Numbered from the stretch's first letter, positions 33,574 to 42,302 are shown. The stretch is DNA of 44,392 nt from Actinomadura physcomitrii (GCF_008923205.2 NZ_WBMS02000025.1:79066-123457); one strand, 5' to 3'. Notes: generated by a model from the sequence alone, not told the origin. A program made the numbers and translations.

Positions 33574-36500
33574 GTGAGCGGGCTCGACCAGGGGACGTAC
33601 GAGGTGCTGCGGGCGCGGCTCGCGGACCGGGCCGCGGAGGCGGCGCGGCGGGCGGAGGCGCTGAACGCCCGCCGGCTGGAGGTGTTCGGCGGCGCAGAGC
33701 TGCGGCTGACCGGCACCGAGCAGGTCCGGACGGAGCGCGCGGTCGTGCCCCGCGACGCGGTCGCGCTCGGCGGGATGCTGCTGCTCGGCTGCAACCCGCC
33801 GGGGACGGCGGGCACGGCGTCCGTCGAGGACGTGTTCTCCCTGCACCGGTTCGGCGACGGCGGCGCGCTCGGACCGGCGGGCGCGGACGCGGTGCCGGGG
33901 CTGCTGGACGACCCGCGCTTCCGCCGCGACTTCGCCGACATGTTCCGGTACTACCGGCAGGCGCGGCTGCTGCAGCTGCGGCTGGTGGAGGGGCGGCTGC
34001 TCGCGGTGTTCCAGACCGGGCCGCAGCTGTCGGACCTGCGCGTCCTGCGCTGGCGGACCGCCCCGGACGGCACCGTCGCCTACGAGGACAACCAGGGCGA
34101 GCGCGACCATTCCTTCCCGCCTGCGCACGAGGTGGAGTGGATCGAGACGACCCGCGACGACCACGTCCGCGGCCTGCACCCGCACATCTCGGTCGCGGGC
34201 GAGGTGTTCGTCGACACGGTCGGCGGGGCGCTGACGGTCAAGGCGGAGAACGACACGTCCACCGGCGAGGGGATCCACTCCGAGCCGGTGGACGAGCCGC
34301 TCCAGGCGCTCGCGGACGCCGACGTGCGGTACGCGCGGGTCGGCGCGCTGGTCGTGCTGCGGATCCGGCCGTACAACGAGCCGGCGTGGCGGCACCTGGT
34401 GTTCAACGTGCGGACGAAGGAGGTCGTGCGGCTCGACGGGATCGGGCAGGCGTGCCGGCGGCTGCCGGACGACCACGGGATCGTCTTCCCGGGCGGCTAC
34501 TGCCTGGACACCGGCGCGGTGAAGACGTTCGACACCGACGTGGCGGGGCTGGAGTACGAGCGGGTCGTCCGGTCGCCGAACGGCGAGGACGTGCTGTACG
34601 TGTTCCACTCGCGGGCGGACGGGCGGTCGCTGCTGCTGCCGTACAACGTGATCCGCAAGCGGGTGGCGTCGCCGATCACGTGCCACGGGTACGCGCTGTT
34701 CGGGGACGGGACGCTGGCGGTGCTGCGGGCGGCGCCGGCGGAGCCGGTCCGGGCGCATCCGGTGCAGGTGTGGGCGACGCCGTTCGTGTCGGACGAGCAC
34801 GCCGCCGCGCAGCCGGTCGGGACGGGCCCGCTGGAGCGGGTCGGGAACGCCGACCTGGTCCGGGGGATCTCCGAGTGCCTGTCGGTCACCCGGATGGTGG
34901 ACGAGATGTCGCCGTCCGCGCGGGTGTTCGAGGCGCTGATCGCGGCGTGCACGCGGGCGATCGACCTGTTCCACTGGCTGGCGGACGCGGAGCTGGGCGA
35001 CCTCGCGGCGCCGCTCGCGGACGTCCGGGCGACGGCTCGGCAGGTGCTGGAGGAGTACGAGAAGGTCCGCGCGCTCACCGAGCAGGCGGCGGCCGCGGTG
35101 GACGAGGCGGGCGAGGACGTCACCGCGCTGGTCCGCAGGGTGAGCGCCGAGGAGCCCGCGACGGCGGACGGCTGGGTCGCGCAGCTCGCGGAGATGCGCC
35201 GGGCGCTCGGCCGCCTGGAGACGCTCCGCGACGTTCGGTACGCCGACACCGCCCGCATCGACGAGCTCTCGGAGACGGTGGAGACGGAGCTGCGCGGTCT
35301 GGGCGAGCGGTCCGTCCGGTTCCTGCGGGGTGAGGGCGCCTTCACCGGCTACCACGCCGAGGTGGCGCGGATCGCCGAGGCGGCCGGGGCGATCGCGACG
35401 GCCGCCGACGCGGCGCCGCTCGCCGAGCTCCTCGACGCGCAGAACGAGGGCCTGGAGGTCGTCACCGAGATCGTCGGGGACCTCGACATCACCGACGCGA
35501 CGGCCCGCACCGCGATCCTGGAGCGCGTCGGGGAGGTGCTCGGCGGGCTCAACCGGGCCCGCGCCGTCCTCGGCAACCGGCGGCGCGAGCTGCTGGAGCA
35601 CGAGGGGCGGGCCGCGTTCGCCGCCGAGCTGGCGCTGCTGGACCAGGCGGTCGCGGGCGCGCTGGCCGGCGCGTCCACCCCGGAGCGCTGCGACGATCGG
35701 CTCGGCCGGCTGCTGCTCCGGCTGGAGACGCTGCAGGCGCGGTTCGCCGAGCCGGAGGAGTTCGCGGCGGGGCTGGAGACCAAGCGGACCGAGCTGTACG
35801 AGGCGTTCTCGTCGCGCAAGCAGACGCTGCTGGACGAGCGGGCGCGCCGCGCCGGCCGGCTCACCGCGTCCGCCGACCGGATCCTCGCCGGGGTGCGGCG
35901 GCGCGCCGCGGAGCTCGCCTCGCCCGACGAGGTGAACGCCTACTTCGCGGCGGACTCGATGGTGGCGCGGGTCCGCGCGATCGCGGGCGAGCTGCGGGAA
36001 CTCGGCGACGACGGGCGCGCCGAGGAGCTGGACGGGCGGGTGAACGCGGCCCGGCAGCAGGCGGCGCGGGCGCTGCGGGACCGGCTCGACCTGTACGGCG
36101 ACGACGGCGCGACGATCCGCCTCGGCCGGCACCGGTTCGCGGTGAACACCCGCCCGATCGAGCTGACGCTCGTCCCGCACGACGGCGGGCTCGCGTTCAC
36201 CGTCACCGGGACCGGCTACCGGGCGCCGGTCCGCGACGAGGCGTTCGCCGCGACCCGCGGCCTGTGGGACCAGACCCTCGTCTCGGAGACACCGGAGACG
36301 TACCGCGCCGAGTACCTGGCGACGTCGATCCTCGCCGCCCGGCCGTTGGCGGAGCTGCGGGGCGCCGACCTGCTGCGGGTGGTCCGGGAGGAGGCGGCCG
36401 ACCGCTTCGACGAGGGCTACGAGCGCGGCGTCCACGACCACGACGCCGCCCGCATCCTCGACGTGCTGGTGCGCCTGTACGCGGACGCGGGCCTGCTGCG

Positions 36501-38382
36501 CTACCCGTCGTCCGCCCGCGCCGCCGCCCAGCTGTTCTGGACGCACGGCGCCGACGCCGTCGGCCGCACGACCTGGGCGACCCGCATGCGCTCCCTCGTC
36601 CGGGCCCGCCGCTCGTTCGGGCGCGCGCCCGCCCTGGACGACCTCGCCGCCGAGCTGGCCGCGGCGGTCGAGGAGTTCGCGGCGCGCACCGGGCTCCCCG
36701 CGCCGGACGGCCCCTCGGCCGCCGAATACCTGATCGAGGAGCTGACCACCGCGCCGGTCGGGTTCGTCATCGGCACCGGCGCCCGCGACCTGCTGAAGTC
36801 GTTCGGCCCGCACCTCGCCGACCTGGAGGACGACCTGCGGGGGCTCGGCGGCGACCTCGCCGCCCGCCACCAGCTCGCCGAAGCGTGGCTCGGCTCCCAC
36901 CTCGCCACCGTCCCGGACGCCGACCCCGCGGACCTGCCCGAGGCCGTCGCGTCCGTGCTGTGCGCCTCCGCCCGCTACGACTCCCCCGCCGCGCTCACCG
37001 CCACCGTCGACGACCTGCTCGGCACCCACCCGCGCATCACCGGCGGCCGCCTGGACGTCCGGCTCGACGAACTGCTCCCGCGCACGCAGCGGTTCCGGAC
37101 CGAGCGAGTCCCCGCGTTCCGCGCTTACCAGAAGCGGCGCAACGACCTCGTCGCCGCCGAGTCGCGGCGGCTCGGGCTCGCCGCCCTAAAGCCCCGCACC
37201 ATGAGCACCTTCGTGCGCGGCCGGCTCGTCGACGAGGTGTACCTGCCGATCATCGGCGACAACCTCGCCAAGCAGCTCGGCGCCGCCGGCGACGCCGAGC
37301 GCACCGACCGGATGGGCCTGCTCCTGCTCGTCTCGCCGCCCGGCTACGGCAAGACGACCCTGATCGAGTACGTCGCGGACCGGCTCGGCCTCGCCCTCGT
37401 CAAGGTGGACGGCCCGGCCCTCGGCCGCGACGTCACGTCCCTCGACCCGGCGAAGGCGCCGAACGCCACCGCCGCCCGCGAGCTCGAGAAGATCGGCTTC
37501 GCGCTGGAGATGGGCGACAACGTCCTGCTCCACCTCGACGACGTCCAGCACACTTCGCCGGAGTTCCTGCAGAAGTTCATCCCGCTCTGCGACGCGCAGC
37601 GCCGCGTCGAAGGCGCCTCCCGCACCTACGACCTGCGCGGCAGGCGCTTCGCCGTCTGCATGGCCGGCAACCCCTACACCGAGTCCGGGCAGCGCTTCCG
37701 GATCCCCGACATGCTCGCCAACCGCGCCGACGTGTGGAACCTCGGCGACGTCCTGTCCGGCAAGGACGAGCTGTTCGCGCTCAGCTACGTCGAGAACGCG
37801 CTGACCTCCAACCCGGTGCTCGCGCCGCTCGCCGGCCGCGACCGCGGCGACGTCGAGCTCCTCGTCCGGCTGGCGTCCGGCGACCGGGACGTCCGCCCGG
37901 ACCGCCTCGCGCACCCCTACTCGCAGGCCGAACTCGACCAGATCCTGCCGGTCATGGCGAAGCTCCGGCACGTCCAGCAAGTGGTGCTGACCGTGAACCG
38001 CGCCTACATCGCCTCCGCCGCGCAGGACGACGCGTCCCGCACCGAGCCGCCGTTCCGGCTCCAGGGCTCCTACCGCGACATGAACAGGCTCGCCGAGCGC
38101 GTCCTGCCGGTGATGAACGCCGCCGAACTCGAAGCGCTCATCGACGACCACTACCGCGCCGAGGCGCAGACGCTCGCCTCCGACACCGAGTCGAACCTGC
38201 TGAAGCTGGCGGAGCTGCGGAACGTCCTCACCCCGGAGCAGGAGGCCCGCTGGACGGAGATCAAGGCCGCCTACGTACGCGGCCGGACCCTCGCCGGCCA
38301 CGCGGACGACCCGTCCACCGGCGCCCTCCTCCACGTCGCCGACCAGCTCTCCGCCATCGAGAAGGCCCTCCGCGACCGCTGA
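33574..38382 (+). CDS. Giant AAA ATPase (DNA-repair-ATPase-annotated family)
   Basis: The 1602-residue protein starts with a coiled coil, then a beta-rich region (about 40-430) that may be propeller-like, a long helical middle (about 440-870) and another beta-containing segment near 840-900. Near the C-terminus is one AAA+ module: Walker A SPPGYGKTT (K1260), Walker B LLHLDDVQH (D1322, D1323), sensor-1-like VCMAGNPYTESG and an arginine-containing helical lid. Homologues are often labelled DNA repair ATPase, for which I know no experiment. GTG 33574 lies 97 bases after the flotillin stop, same strand. No membrane helix is seen, so it is presumably recruited to the membrane by the flotillin. Confidence 0.8.
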   Translation: MSGLDQGTYEVLRARLADRAAEAARRAEALNARRLEVFGGAELRLTGTEQVRTERAVVPRDAVALGGMLLLGCNPPGTAGTASVEDVFSLHRFGDGGALGPAGADAVPGLLDDPRFRRDFADMFRYYRQARLLQLRLVEGRLLAVFQTGPQLSDLRVLRWRTAPDGTVAYEDNQGERDHSFPPAHEVEWIETTRDDHVRGLHPHISVAGEVFVDTVGGALTVKAENDTSTGEGIHSEPVDEPLQALADADVRYARVGALVVLRIRPYNEPAWRHLVFNVRTKEVVRLDGIGQACRRLPDDHGIVFPGGYCLDTGAVKTFDTDVAGLEYERVVRSPNGEDVLYVFHSRADGRSLLLPYNVIRKRVASPITCHGYALFGDGTLAVLRAAPAEPVRAHPVQVWATPFVSDEHAAAQPVGTGPLERVGNADLVRGISECLSVTRMVDEMSPSARVFEALIAACTRAIDLFHWLADAELGDLAAPLADVRATARQVLEEYEKVRALTEQAAAAVDEAGEDVTALVRRVSAEEPATADGWVAQLAEMRRALGRLETLRDVRYADTARIDELSETVETELRGLGERSVRFLRGEGAFTGYHAEVARIAEAAGAIATAADAAPLAELLDAQNEGLEVVTEIVGDLDITDATARTAILERVGEVLGGLNRARAVLGNRRRELLEHEGRAAFAAELALLDQAVAGALAGASTPERCDDRLGRLLLRLETLQARFAEPEEFAAGLETKRTELYEAFSSRKQTLLDERARRAGRLTASADRILAGVRRRAAELASPDEVNAYFAADSMVARVRAIAGELRELGDDGRAEELDGRVNAARQQAARALRDRLDLYGDDGATIRLGRHRFAVNTRPIELTLVPHDGGLAFTVTGTGYRAPVRDEAFAATRGLWDQTLVSETPETYRAEYLATSILAARPLAELRGADLLRVVREEAADRFDEGYERGVHDHDAARILDVLVRLYADAGLLRYPSSARAAAQLFWTHGADAVGRTTWATRMRSLVRARRSFGRAPALDDLAAELAAAVEEFAARTGLPAPDGPSAAEYLIEELTTAPVGFVIGTGARDLLKSFGPHLADLEDDLRGLGGDLAARHQLAEAWLGSHLATVPDADPADLPEAVASVLCASARYDSPAALTATVDDLLGTHPRITGGRLDVRLDELLPRTQRFRTERVPAFRAYQKRRNDLVAAESRRLGLAALKPRTMSTFVRGRLVDEVYLPIIGDNLAKQLGAAGDAERTDRMGLLLLVSPPGYGKTTLIEYVADRLGLALVKVDGPALGRDVTSLDPAKAPNATAARELEKIGFALEMGDNVLLHLDDVQHTSPEFLQKFIPLCDAQRRVEGASRTYDLRGRRFAVCMAGNPYTESGQRFRIPDMLANRADVWNLGDVLSGKDELFALSYVENALTSNPVLAPLAGRDRGDVELLVRLASGDRDVRPDRLAHPYSQAELDQILPVMAKLRHVQQVVLTVNRAYIASAAQDDASRTEPPFRLQGSYRDMNRLAERVLPVMNAAELEALIDDHYRAEAQTLASDTESNLLKLAELRNVLTPEQEARWTEIKAAYVRGRTLAGHADDPSTGALLHVADQLSAIEKALRDR

Positions 38383-38482
38383 CCCGACCGTCCGGCAAAG
38401 CACGCGTGGAAGACGCGGGCCGCGCGGACGACACGCGCAGGACGCGCAGAGGACCGGCGCGCAGAGACCGGCGTGCAGAGGA

Positions 38483-38511
38483 GAGGCGCGCCCGATCGTC
38501 GGGCGCGCCTC
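38483..38511 (+). terminator. 13-bp terminator stem-loop of the flotillin-ATPase operon
   Basis: GAGGCGCGCCCGA (38483-38495) pairs perfectly with TCGGGCGCGCCTC (38499-38511) around TCG, 100 bases past the ATPase stop. The intervening bases contain three imperfect copies of GCGCAGAGGACCG. No T-tract follows. Confidence 0.75.
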
Positions 38512-38518
38512 CGTGCAG

Positions 38519-38573
38519 TCGCGGGGGCAAGGATCGAACCCGCAGCGCCGGGCTTACGAGACCCGCATGATCC
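38519..38573 (-). other. tRNA 3'-half-like sequence (anticodon loop CTCGTAA)
   Basis: On the minus strand the bases fit positions 27-73 of a tRNA: anticodon stem CGGGT/GCCCG with loop CTCGTAA (anticodon CGT), five-base variable region GCGCT, T-arm GCGGG-TTCGATC-CTTGC, acceptor 3' strand CCCCGCG and discriminator A. The 5' half is missing: no CGCGGGG or D-arm precedes it, and a small gene ends there instead. It is not a functional tRNA; it looks like the copy left at the far end of an element integrated in a tRNA gene. Confidence 0.6.
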
Positions 38574-38582
38574 TCGTCCCGG

Positions 38583-38732
38583 TCACTCCTGCTCGGGCCG
38601 GGCGCGGCGCATCAGCGCCGGCATCATCTTGATCAGGACGGCGGCCATCGCGGCCACCAGCATCCCGACCATCATGCGGCCCGCCATGGCCCGCATGCCG
38701 CGCTTGCGCGCGCCCATGCTCTGCTTCCTCAT
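38583..38732 (-). CDS. Met-rich 49-residue membrane peptide
   Basis: ATG 38732, preceded by GGAAGGAG at good spacing, opens a 49-residue frame with 11 methionines: a basic start (MRKQSMGARKRGMRAMAG), a hydrophobic core of about 20 residues (MMVGMLVAAMAAVLIKMMPAL) and a basic-acidic tail ending RPEQE. It fits one membrane helix with positive N-terminus. It follows the next upstream gene (stop at 38736) by three bases and so is the third gene of that unit. I do not recognise the family. Methionine clusters suggest soft-metal (Cu/Ni) contact or oxidant scavenging, which is inference. Confidence 0.65.
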   Translation of the reverse strand: MRKQSMGARKRGMRAMAGRMMVGMLVAAMAAVLIKMMPALMRRARPEQE

Positions 38733-38735
38733 CGC

Positions 38736-39614
38736 TCAACTCCTTCCTGTTCCGGTGGTGGCGCGGTCTGCGCCGCGCGGGTCGCCGGCCGCGAGCTCGG
38801 CCGGCAGCCGGTCGAGACCGGCGCCGCCGAGCAGGTCGGCCGGAGTCTGCGGGGCCACCTGCGGCCAGTCGTAGAGGACGATCGGCGCGGCGAGCACCGT
38901 GCCGTGCCCGCCGGGCGGACCCGCGAGGACGGGCCAGAGGCCGTCGCTGCGGCAGGCCGCCGCCGCGCCCGCGAGATGCGCGGGCGGGTCGGCCGGGGAG
39001 ACGAACGCGCCGCCGGACGCGTCCGCGACGAGGTGCGCCGCGAGCATCGCGGTGCGGGCCGCCTCGTCCCGGTCCGCGGCGGCGCCGGTGTTGGCGAGCA
39101 CGGCGCGGAGCCGGACGGCGCCGGGCGCGGCCCGCTCCGCCGACAGCACGACGGTGCCGGTCACCCGGTCCCACGTGCGGACGATCCGCGCCGTCCCCCC
39201 GAGCGGCTTCTCGTCGAGCCCCGCGGCGATCGCGACGGGCACGCGGACGGGCGAGCGCAGCAGCCGCGCCACGCGCAGCCGGCCGCTGGTGATCTCGCGT
39301 TCGCGGGCCTCCTGCCGCGTCCGGTACGTCCCCGGGCCGGATTTCAGCTCGTGGACGGGCGCGTCACCGTCCATCATCTGCCGGTGCACCGCGTGCAGGA
39401 ACCGCAGCGTGACCTCGACGGTCGATGCCGGGCCGTCCTCCAGCAGGAATTCCGCGGACACCGTCCAGCGGCCGCCGGACCGTTCCGCGTCCTCCTTCGG
39501 ATGGACGCCGCCGACCGTCCAGCGTTTTCCGTGCCGCGCCGCCGAGGGCCGGTAAGGCCACAGCAGATGCCCCTCGTAAAGGATGGTGTCGGCGATCGCC
39601 CTCACGGCGTCCAT
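38736..39614 (-). CDS. Hydrogenase-locus-type hypothetical protein
   Basis: The 292-residue protein begins AVRAIADTILYEGHLLWPYRPSAARHGKRWTVGGVHP and ends with CRSDGLWPVLAG and TVLAAPIVLYDWPQVAPQTPADLL. From memory this matches a conserved protein encoded beside high-affinity [NiFe]-hydrogenases (group 1h/5) of Frankia, Streptomyces and mycobacteria; its role there is unknown. The ATG at 39614 overlaps the end of the DUF6084 gene by 13 bases, so they are coupled. No hydrogenase subunit or maturation gene is in the window, so this pair is an orphan here. Confidence 0.6.
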   Translation of the reverse strand: MDAVRAIADTILYEGHLLWPYRPSAARHGKRWTVGGVHPKEDAERSGGRWTVSAEFLLEDGPASTVEVTLRFLHAVHRQMMDGDAPVHELKSGPGTYRTRQEAREREITSGRLRVARLLRSPVRVPVAIAAGLDEKPLGGTARIVRTWDRVTGTVVLSAERAAPGAVRLRAVLANTGAAADRDEAARTAMLAAHLVADASGGAFVSPADPPAHLAGAAAACRSDGLWPVLAGPPGGHGTVLAAPIVLYDWPQVAPQTPADLLGGAGLDRLPAELAAGDPRGADRATTGTGRS

Positions 39615-40405
39615 GGGCCGCCCTCCTCGGGCCGCGAGGCCATTTCCGGGCTCAGCGCGGAATCGCGCAGGACGGCGCCGGTGTCGTCCGGCTCGGTGTC
39701 GTCGTGGAGGTCCTCGGCGGCGCGGAGCAGCTCGTCCACGGTGTCGTCGAAGGAGGTGTGGGCGCGGCGGGCGCGGTAGGCGGCGAGGCGGTCGAAGCGG
39801 TCCTCGTCGAGGCGCAGCCACCGGACGGCGCCGTAGTAGCGGTCGACGAGGCTCCGCCACACCGCGACGGACAGCTCGCCGGTCGTGCGGTGCCGGCACG
39901 GGAGCTGCGCGGTGCGCAGCACGCCGTCCTCGCCGGGGTAGAAGACCGTGCCGTCGAAGGCGAGGTCGAGCGGGATCTCGCCGCCGGACAGGGCGCGCAG
40001 GTATCGGTCCGCGGCGACCTGCATGTCGTGCCCGCAGGGCAGCGCGACGGTCACCTCGGTCGCGCCGCGGAACGTCGGGACGGTCACGCCGATCCGCGCC
40101 CACAGCAGCCCGCCCGGCGGCGCGTCCGGGGACTCGTTTGGCGGGTCGCCGGACAGTGCGGCGGCGCCGAGCCGCCGTTCGAGCCGGTCGCGTTCGGCGG
40201 GCTCGTAGCCGCGCCGCGCGGCCGCGATCGTCACGGTGGTGGTGAGCAGGACGCACTGGACGGGCCCGCCGTCGGGGCGCCGCAGCCCGATGCGCAGGTT
40301 CAGCGTGGGCGCCGCGGCGAAGGGCTCGGGCTCGATGCCGAGCAGTTCCAGCGCCAGTTCCGGGACCGCGTTCACGCGGGCATCGCGGGCGTCGCGGGCG
40401 TTCAC
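39602..40405 (-). CDS. DUF6084 family protein
   Basis: The 267-residue protein has the DUF6084 pattern: ELALELLGIEPEPFAAAPTLNLRIGL, VTVPTFRGATEVTVALPCGHDMQVAADRYLRALSGGEIPLDLAFDGTVFY, VAVWRSLVDRYYGAVRWLRLDEDRFDRL and a C-terminal TSFDDTVDELL. Members are usually found in actinobacterial hydrogenase clusters with the next gene's family. GTG 40405 has GAGG five bases upstream; GTG 40375 is an alternative after a short tandem GCCCGCGA repeat. It heads a three-gene unit on the minus strand. Confidence 0.75.
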   Translation of the reverse strand: MNARDARDARVNAVPELALELLGIEPEPFAAAPTLNLRIGLRRPDGGPVQCVLLTTTVTIAAARRGYEPAERDRLERRLGAAALSGDPPNESPDAPPGGLLWARIGVTVPTFRGATEVTVALPCGHDMQVAADRYLRALSGGEIPLDLAFDGTVFYPGEDGVLRTAQLPCRHRTTGELSVAVWRSLVDRYYGAVRWLRLDEDRFDRLAAYRARRAHTSFDDTVDELLRAAEDLHDDTEPDDTGAVLRDSALSPEMASRPEEGGPWTP

Positions 40406-40744
40406 GTGGGCCTCGCGCCGTATTCGCCGGGTGTGGTCATGGCCTTCCCCCAGAGATCATCGACCAATTCGGCCTGCCCGCCGGGATTGCACTGCAAACA
40501 CCGCCGGAACCGCCTTCAAAACAATTTCATGATTGTGCAAAGCCGGTGTTTCACAGCGGCGGATCCGGGCGGTACGGCCCGTGCCGCCGAGCGATCGGAA
40601 CGGCTGGAAAAGCGTGCCTCAATGGGCCGCCGAACCGGCCAGCGTCCGCAGTATGACGCGATTGCCCGATATGGAAGTGTGGGCGCCCGGCCCGGCGATC
40701 GGAAAATTTGCCCGAGTCATGCCGGCCGCGCCCCGGCCCGAGGC
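40406..40744. other. Intergenic region without a recognised gene
   Basis: About 340 bases divide the DUF6084 unit from the aldo/keto reductase promoter. The part near 40495-40550 is AT-richer (CCTTCAAAACAATTTCATGATTG) and could hold the promoter of the DUF6084 unit, though no clear -10/-35 pair is chosen. Nothing else is seen. Confidence 0.4.
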
Positions 40745-40775
40745 TTGACCTGGAGCGTGCTCCAGCTTCTAGCGT
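40745..40775 (+). promoter_or_regulatory. MerR-type promoter of the aldo/keto reductase
   Basis: TTGACC (40745-40750), a 19-base spacer and TAGCGT (40770-40775) frame the near-perfect palindrome CTGGAGCGTGCTCCAG (40750-40765). This is the classic arrangement of MerR-activated promoters. The one MerR in the window has a different candidate site (CACCGGTG), so the activator is probably encoded elsewhere. Confidence 0.75.
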
Positions 40776-40806
40776 TCTGCCCGTCCGTCACGAGAAGGAG
40801 CCCACT

Positions 40807-41847
40807 TTGCAGTACCGGAAGCTCGGTCGAACCGGCGTCGAGGTCAGCACCCAGTGCCTCGGCGCGATGATGTTCGGCAGGGTCGGCAACCCCGACCACG
40901 AGGACTGCGAGCGCATCATCCACCGCGCGCTCGACGCCGGGATCAACTTCGTCGACACCGCCGACATGTACTCCGCCGGGGAGAGCGAGGAGATCGTCGG
41001 CCGCGCCCTCAAGGGCCGCCGCGACGACGTCGTCCTCGCCAGCAAGTTCTTCTTCCCGCTCGGGAACGAGCGCAACGCGCGCGGCGGGTCGCGCCGCTAC
41101 CTCGTGCGCGCCGTCGAGGCCAGCCTCCGCCGCCTCGGCACCGACCACATCGACCTCTACCAGATGCACCGCCCCGACTGGGACACCGATCTGGAGGAGA
41201 CCCTCGACGCCCTCACCGACCTCGTCCGCCAGGGCAAGGTCCGCTACATCGGCTCGTCGTCCTTCCCCGCCGACCTGATCGTCGAGGCGCAGTGGGCCGC
41301 CGCGCGCCGCGGCGGCGCCCGGTTCGTCTGCGAGCAGCCCCAGTACTCGATCTTCGCCCGCTCGATCGAGGACGCGATGCTGCCCGCCGCGCGGCGGCAC
41401 GGCATGGGCGTCATCCCGTGGAGCCCGCTCGCCGGCGGCTGGCTGACCGGCAAGTACCGGCGCGACGAGGCGGCGCCCGCCGGTTCCCGCTTCGCGCCGT
41501 CCGACGACTCGAACTGGAAGGGCCGCACCGTCGACACCGACCCGAGCGCGCCCGTCCGCTTCGACGCCGTCGAGCGGCTCACCAAGATCGCCGACGAGGC
41601 GGGCCTGCCGCTGACCCACATGGCGCTGGCCTTCGTCGGCGAGCACCCGGCGATCACCTCGACCATCATCGGGCCGAAGACGATGCCGCAGCTCGAGGAC
41701 CTGCTCGCCGCCGCCGACGTCCGGCTCGACCCCGCCGTCCTGGACGCGATCGACGAGGTCGTCCCGCCCGGCACCGACATCGCGGGCATCAAGCACCTCA
41801 CCGGGAACCCGTCGCTGGAGGCCGCGAACCGCCGCCGTCCGCGATGA
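40807..41847 (+). CDS. Aldo/keto reductase
   Basis: The 346-residue protein has the NADPH-dependent AKR barrel signature: YRKLGRTGVEVSTQCLG, then GINFVDTADMYSAGESEEIVG with catalytic Asp and Tyr, the lysine in DDVVLASKF, and the histidine in IDLYQMHRPD. The cofactor loop is TSTIIGPKT near the end. The start is TTG 40807: AAGGAG (40794-40799) is at correct spacing and upstream in-frame ATG (40708) would lie before the promoter. It reduces aldehydes or ketones. Its TGA overlaps the ATG of the following glyoxalase-fold gene, so the two form a detoxification operon. Confidence 0.9.
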   Translation: MQYRKLGRTGVEVSTQCLGAMMFGRVGNPDHEDCERIIHRALDAGINFVDTADMYSAGESEEIVGRALKGRRDDVVLASKFFFPLGNERNARGGSRRYLVRAVEASLRRLGTDHIDLYQMHRPDWDTDLEETLDALTDLVRQGKVRYIGSSSFPADLIVEAQWAAARRGGARFVCEQPQYSIFARSIEDAMLPAARRHGMGVIPWSPLAGGWLTGKYRRDEAAPAGSRFAPSDDSNWKGRTVDTDPSAPVRFDAVERLTKIADEAGLPLTHMALAFVGEHPAITSTIIGPKTMPQLEDLLAAADVRLDPAVLDAIDEVVPPGTDIAGIKHLTGNPSLEAANRRRPR

Positions 41848-42302
41848 GCTTCTACCACGTCTGCTTCACGGTGCCCGACCTCGCGGCGGCGATGCGCGAC
41901 CTCACCGCCGCCGCGGGCCTGGCCTGGCGCGACCCCGCCGGCGGGCGGCTCGGGGACTCGGACTACCGGATCGTCTTCTCCGCCGGTGGAGCGCCGTTCG
42001 TCGAACTGATCGAGGCCGCGCCGGGCGGGCCGTGGGGCGACACCTCCCGGCCGGGCTTGCACCACCTCGGGTTCTGGACGTCCGACATCGCGGCGGGGAC
42101 GGCCGGGCTCGACGCCGCCGGGCTGCCCGAATCCTTCTCCGGCTGCCCGTACGGCCGCGCGTTCGCCTACCACCGCGTCGACTCGATCGGCGCGCACGTG
42201 GAACTCGTCGACCAGAGCCTCCAGGCGTCCTTCCTGGACACCTGGGATCCCGGCGGCCCGCCGATGCCCGCCATCGACAATCCCACCGAGCCGCCTGCCT
42301 GA
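41844..42302 (+). CDS. VOC (glyoxalase-fold) protein
   Basis: The 152-residue VOC protein has two beta-alpha-beta-beta-beta modules: YHVCFTVPDLAAAMRDL with a metal-ligand His, FVELIEAAPGG, then GLHHLGFWTSDIAAGTAGL with a second His, and AHVELVDQS with the terminal Glu. Such proteins bind a divalent metal and act as glyoxalases, dioxygenases or resistance proteins. Coupling by ATGA to the aldo/keto reductase points to handling of reactive carbonyls. Confidence 0.8.
   Translation: MSFYHVCFTVPDLAAAMRDLTAAAGLAWRDPAGGRLGDSDYRIVFSAGGAPFVELIEAAPGGPWGDTSRPGLHHLGFWTSDIAAGTAGLDAAGLPESFSGCPYGRAFAYHRVDSIGAHVELVDQSLQASFLDTWDPGGPPMPAIDNPTEPPA

Noticed and set aside
31417..37029. 1870-residue open frame on the minus strand
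   Set aside because: It is antisense to the flotillin and ATPase genes, rich in Arg/Gly/Val/Leu/Asp with no fold, and arises from GC-biased codons of those genes.
38519..38595. Complete tRNA gene
   Set aside because: No 5' acceptor strand or D-arm can be found; upstream bases belong to the end of the small Met-rich gene.
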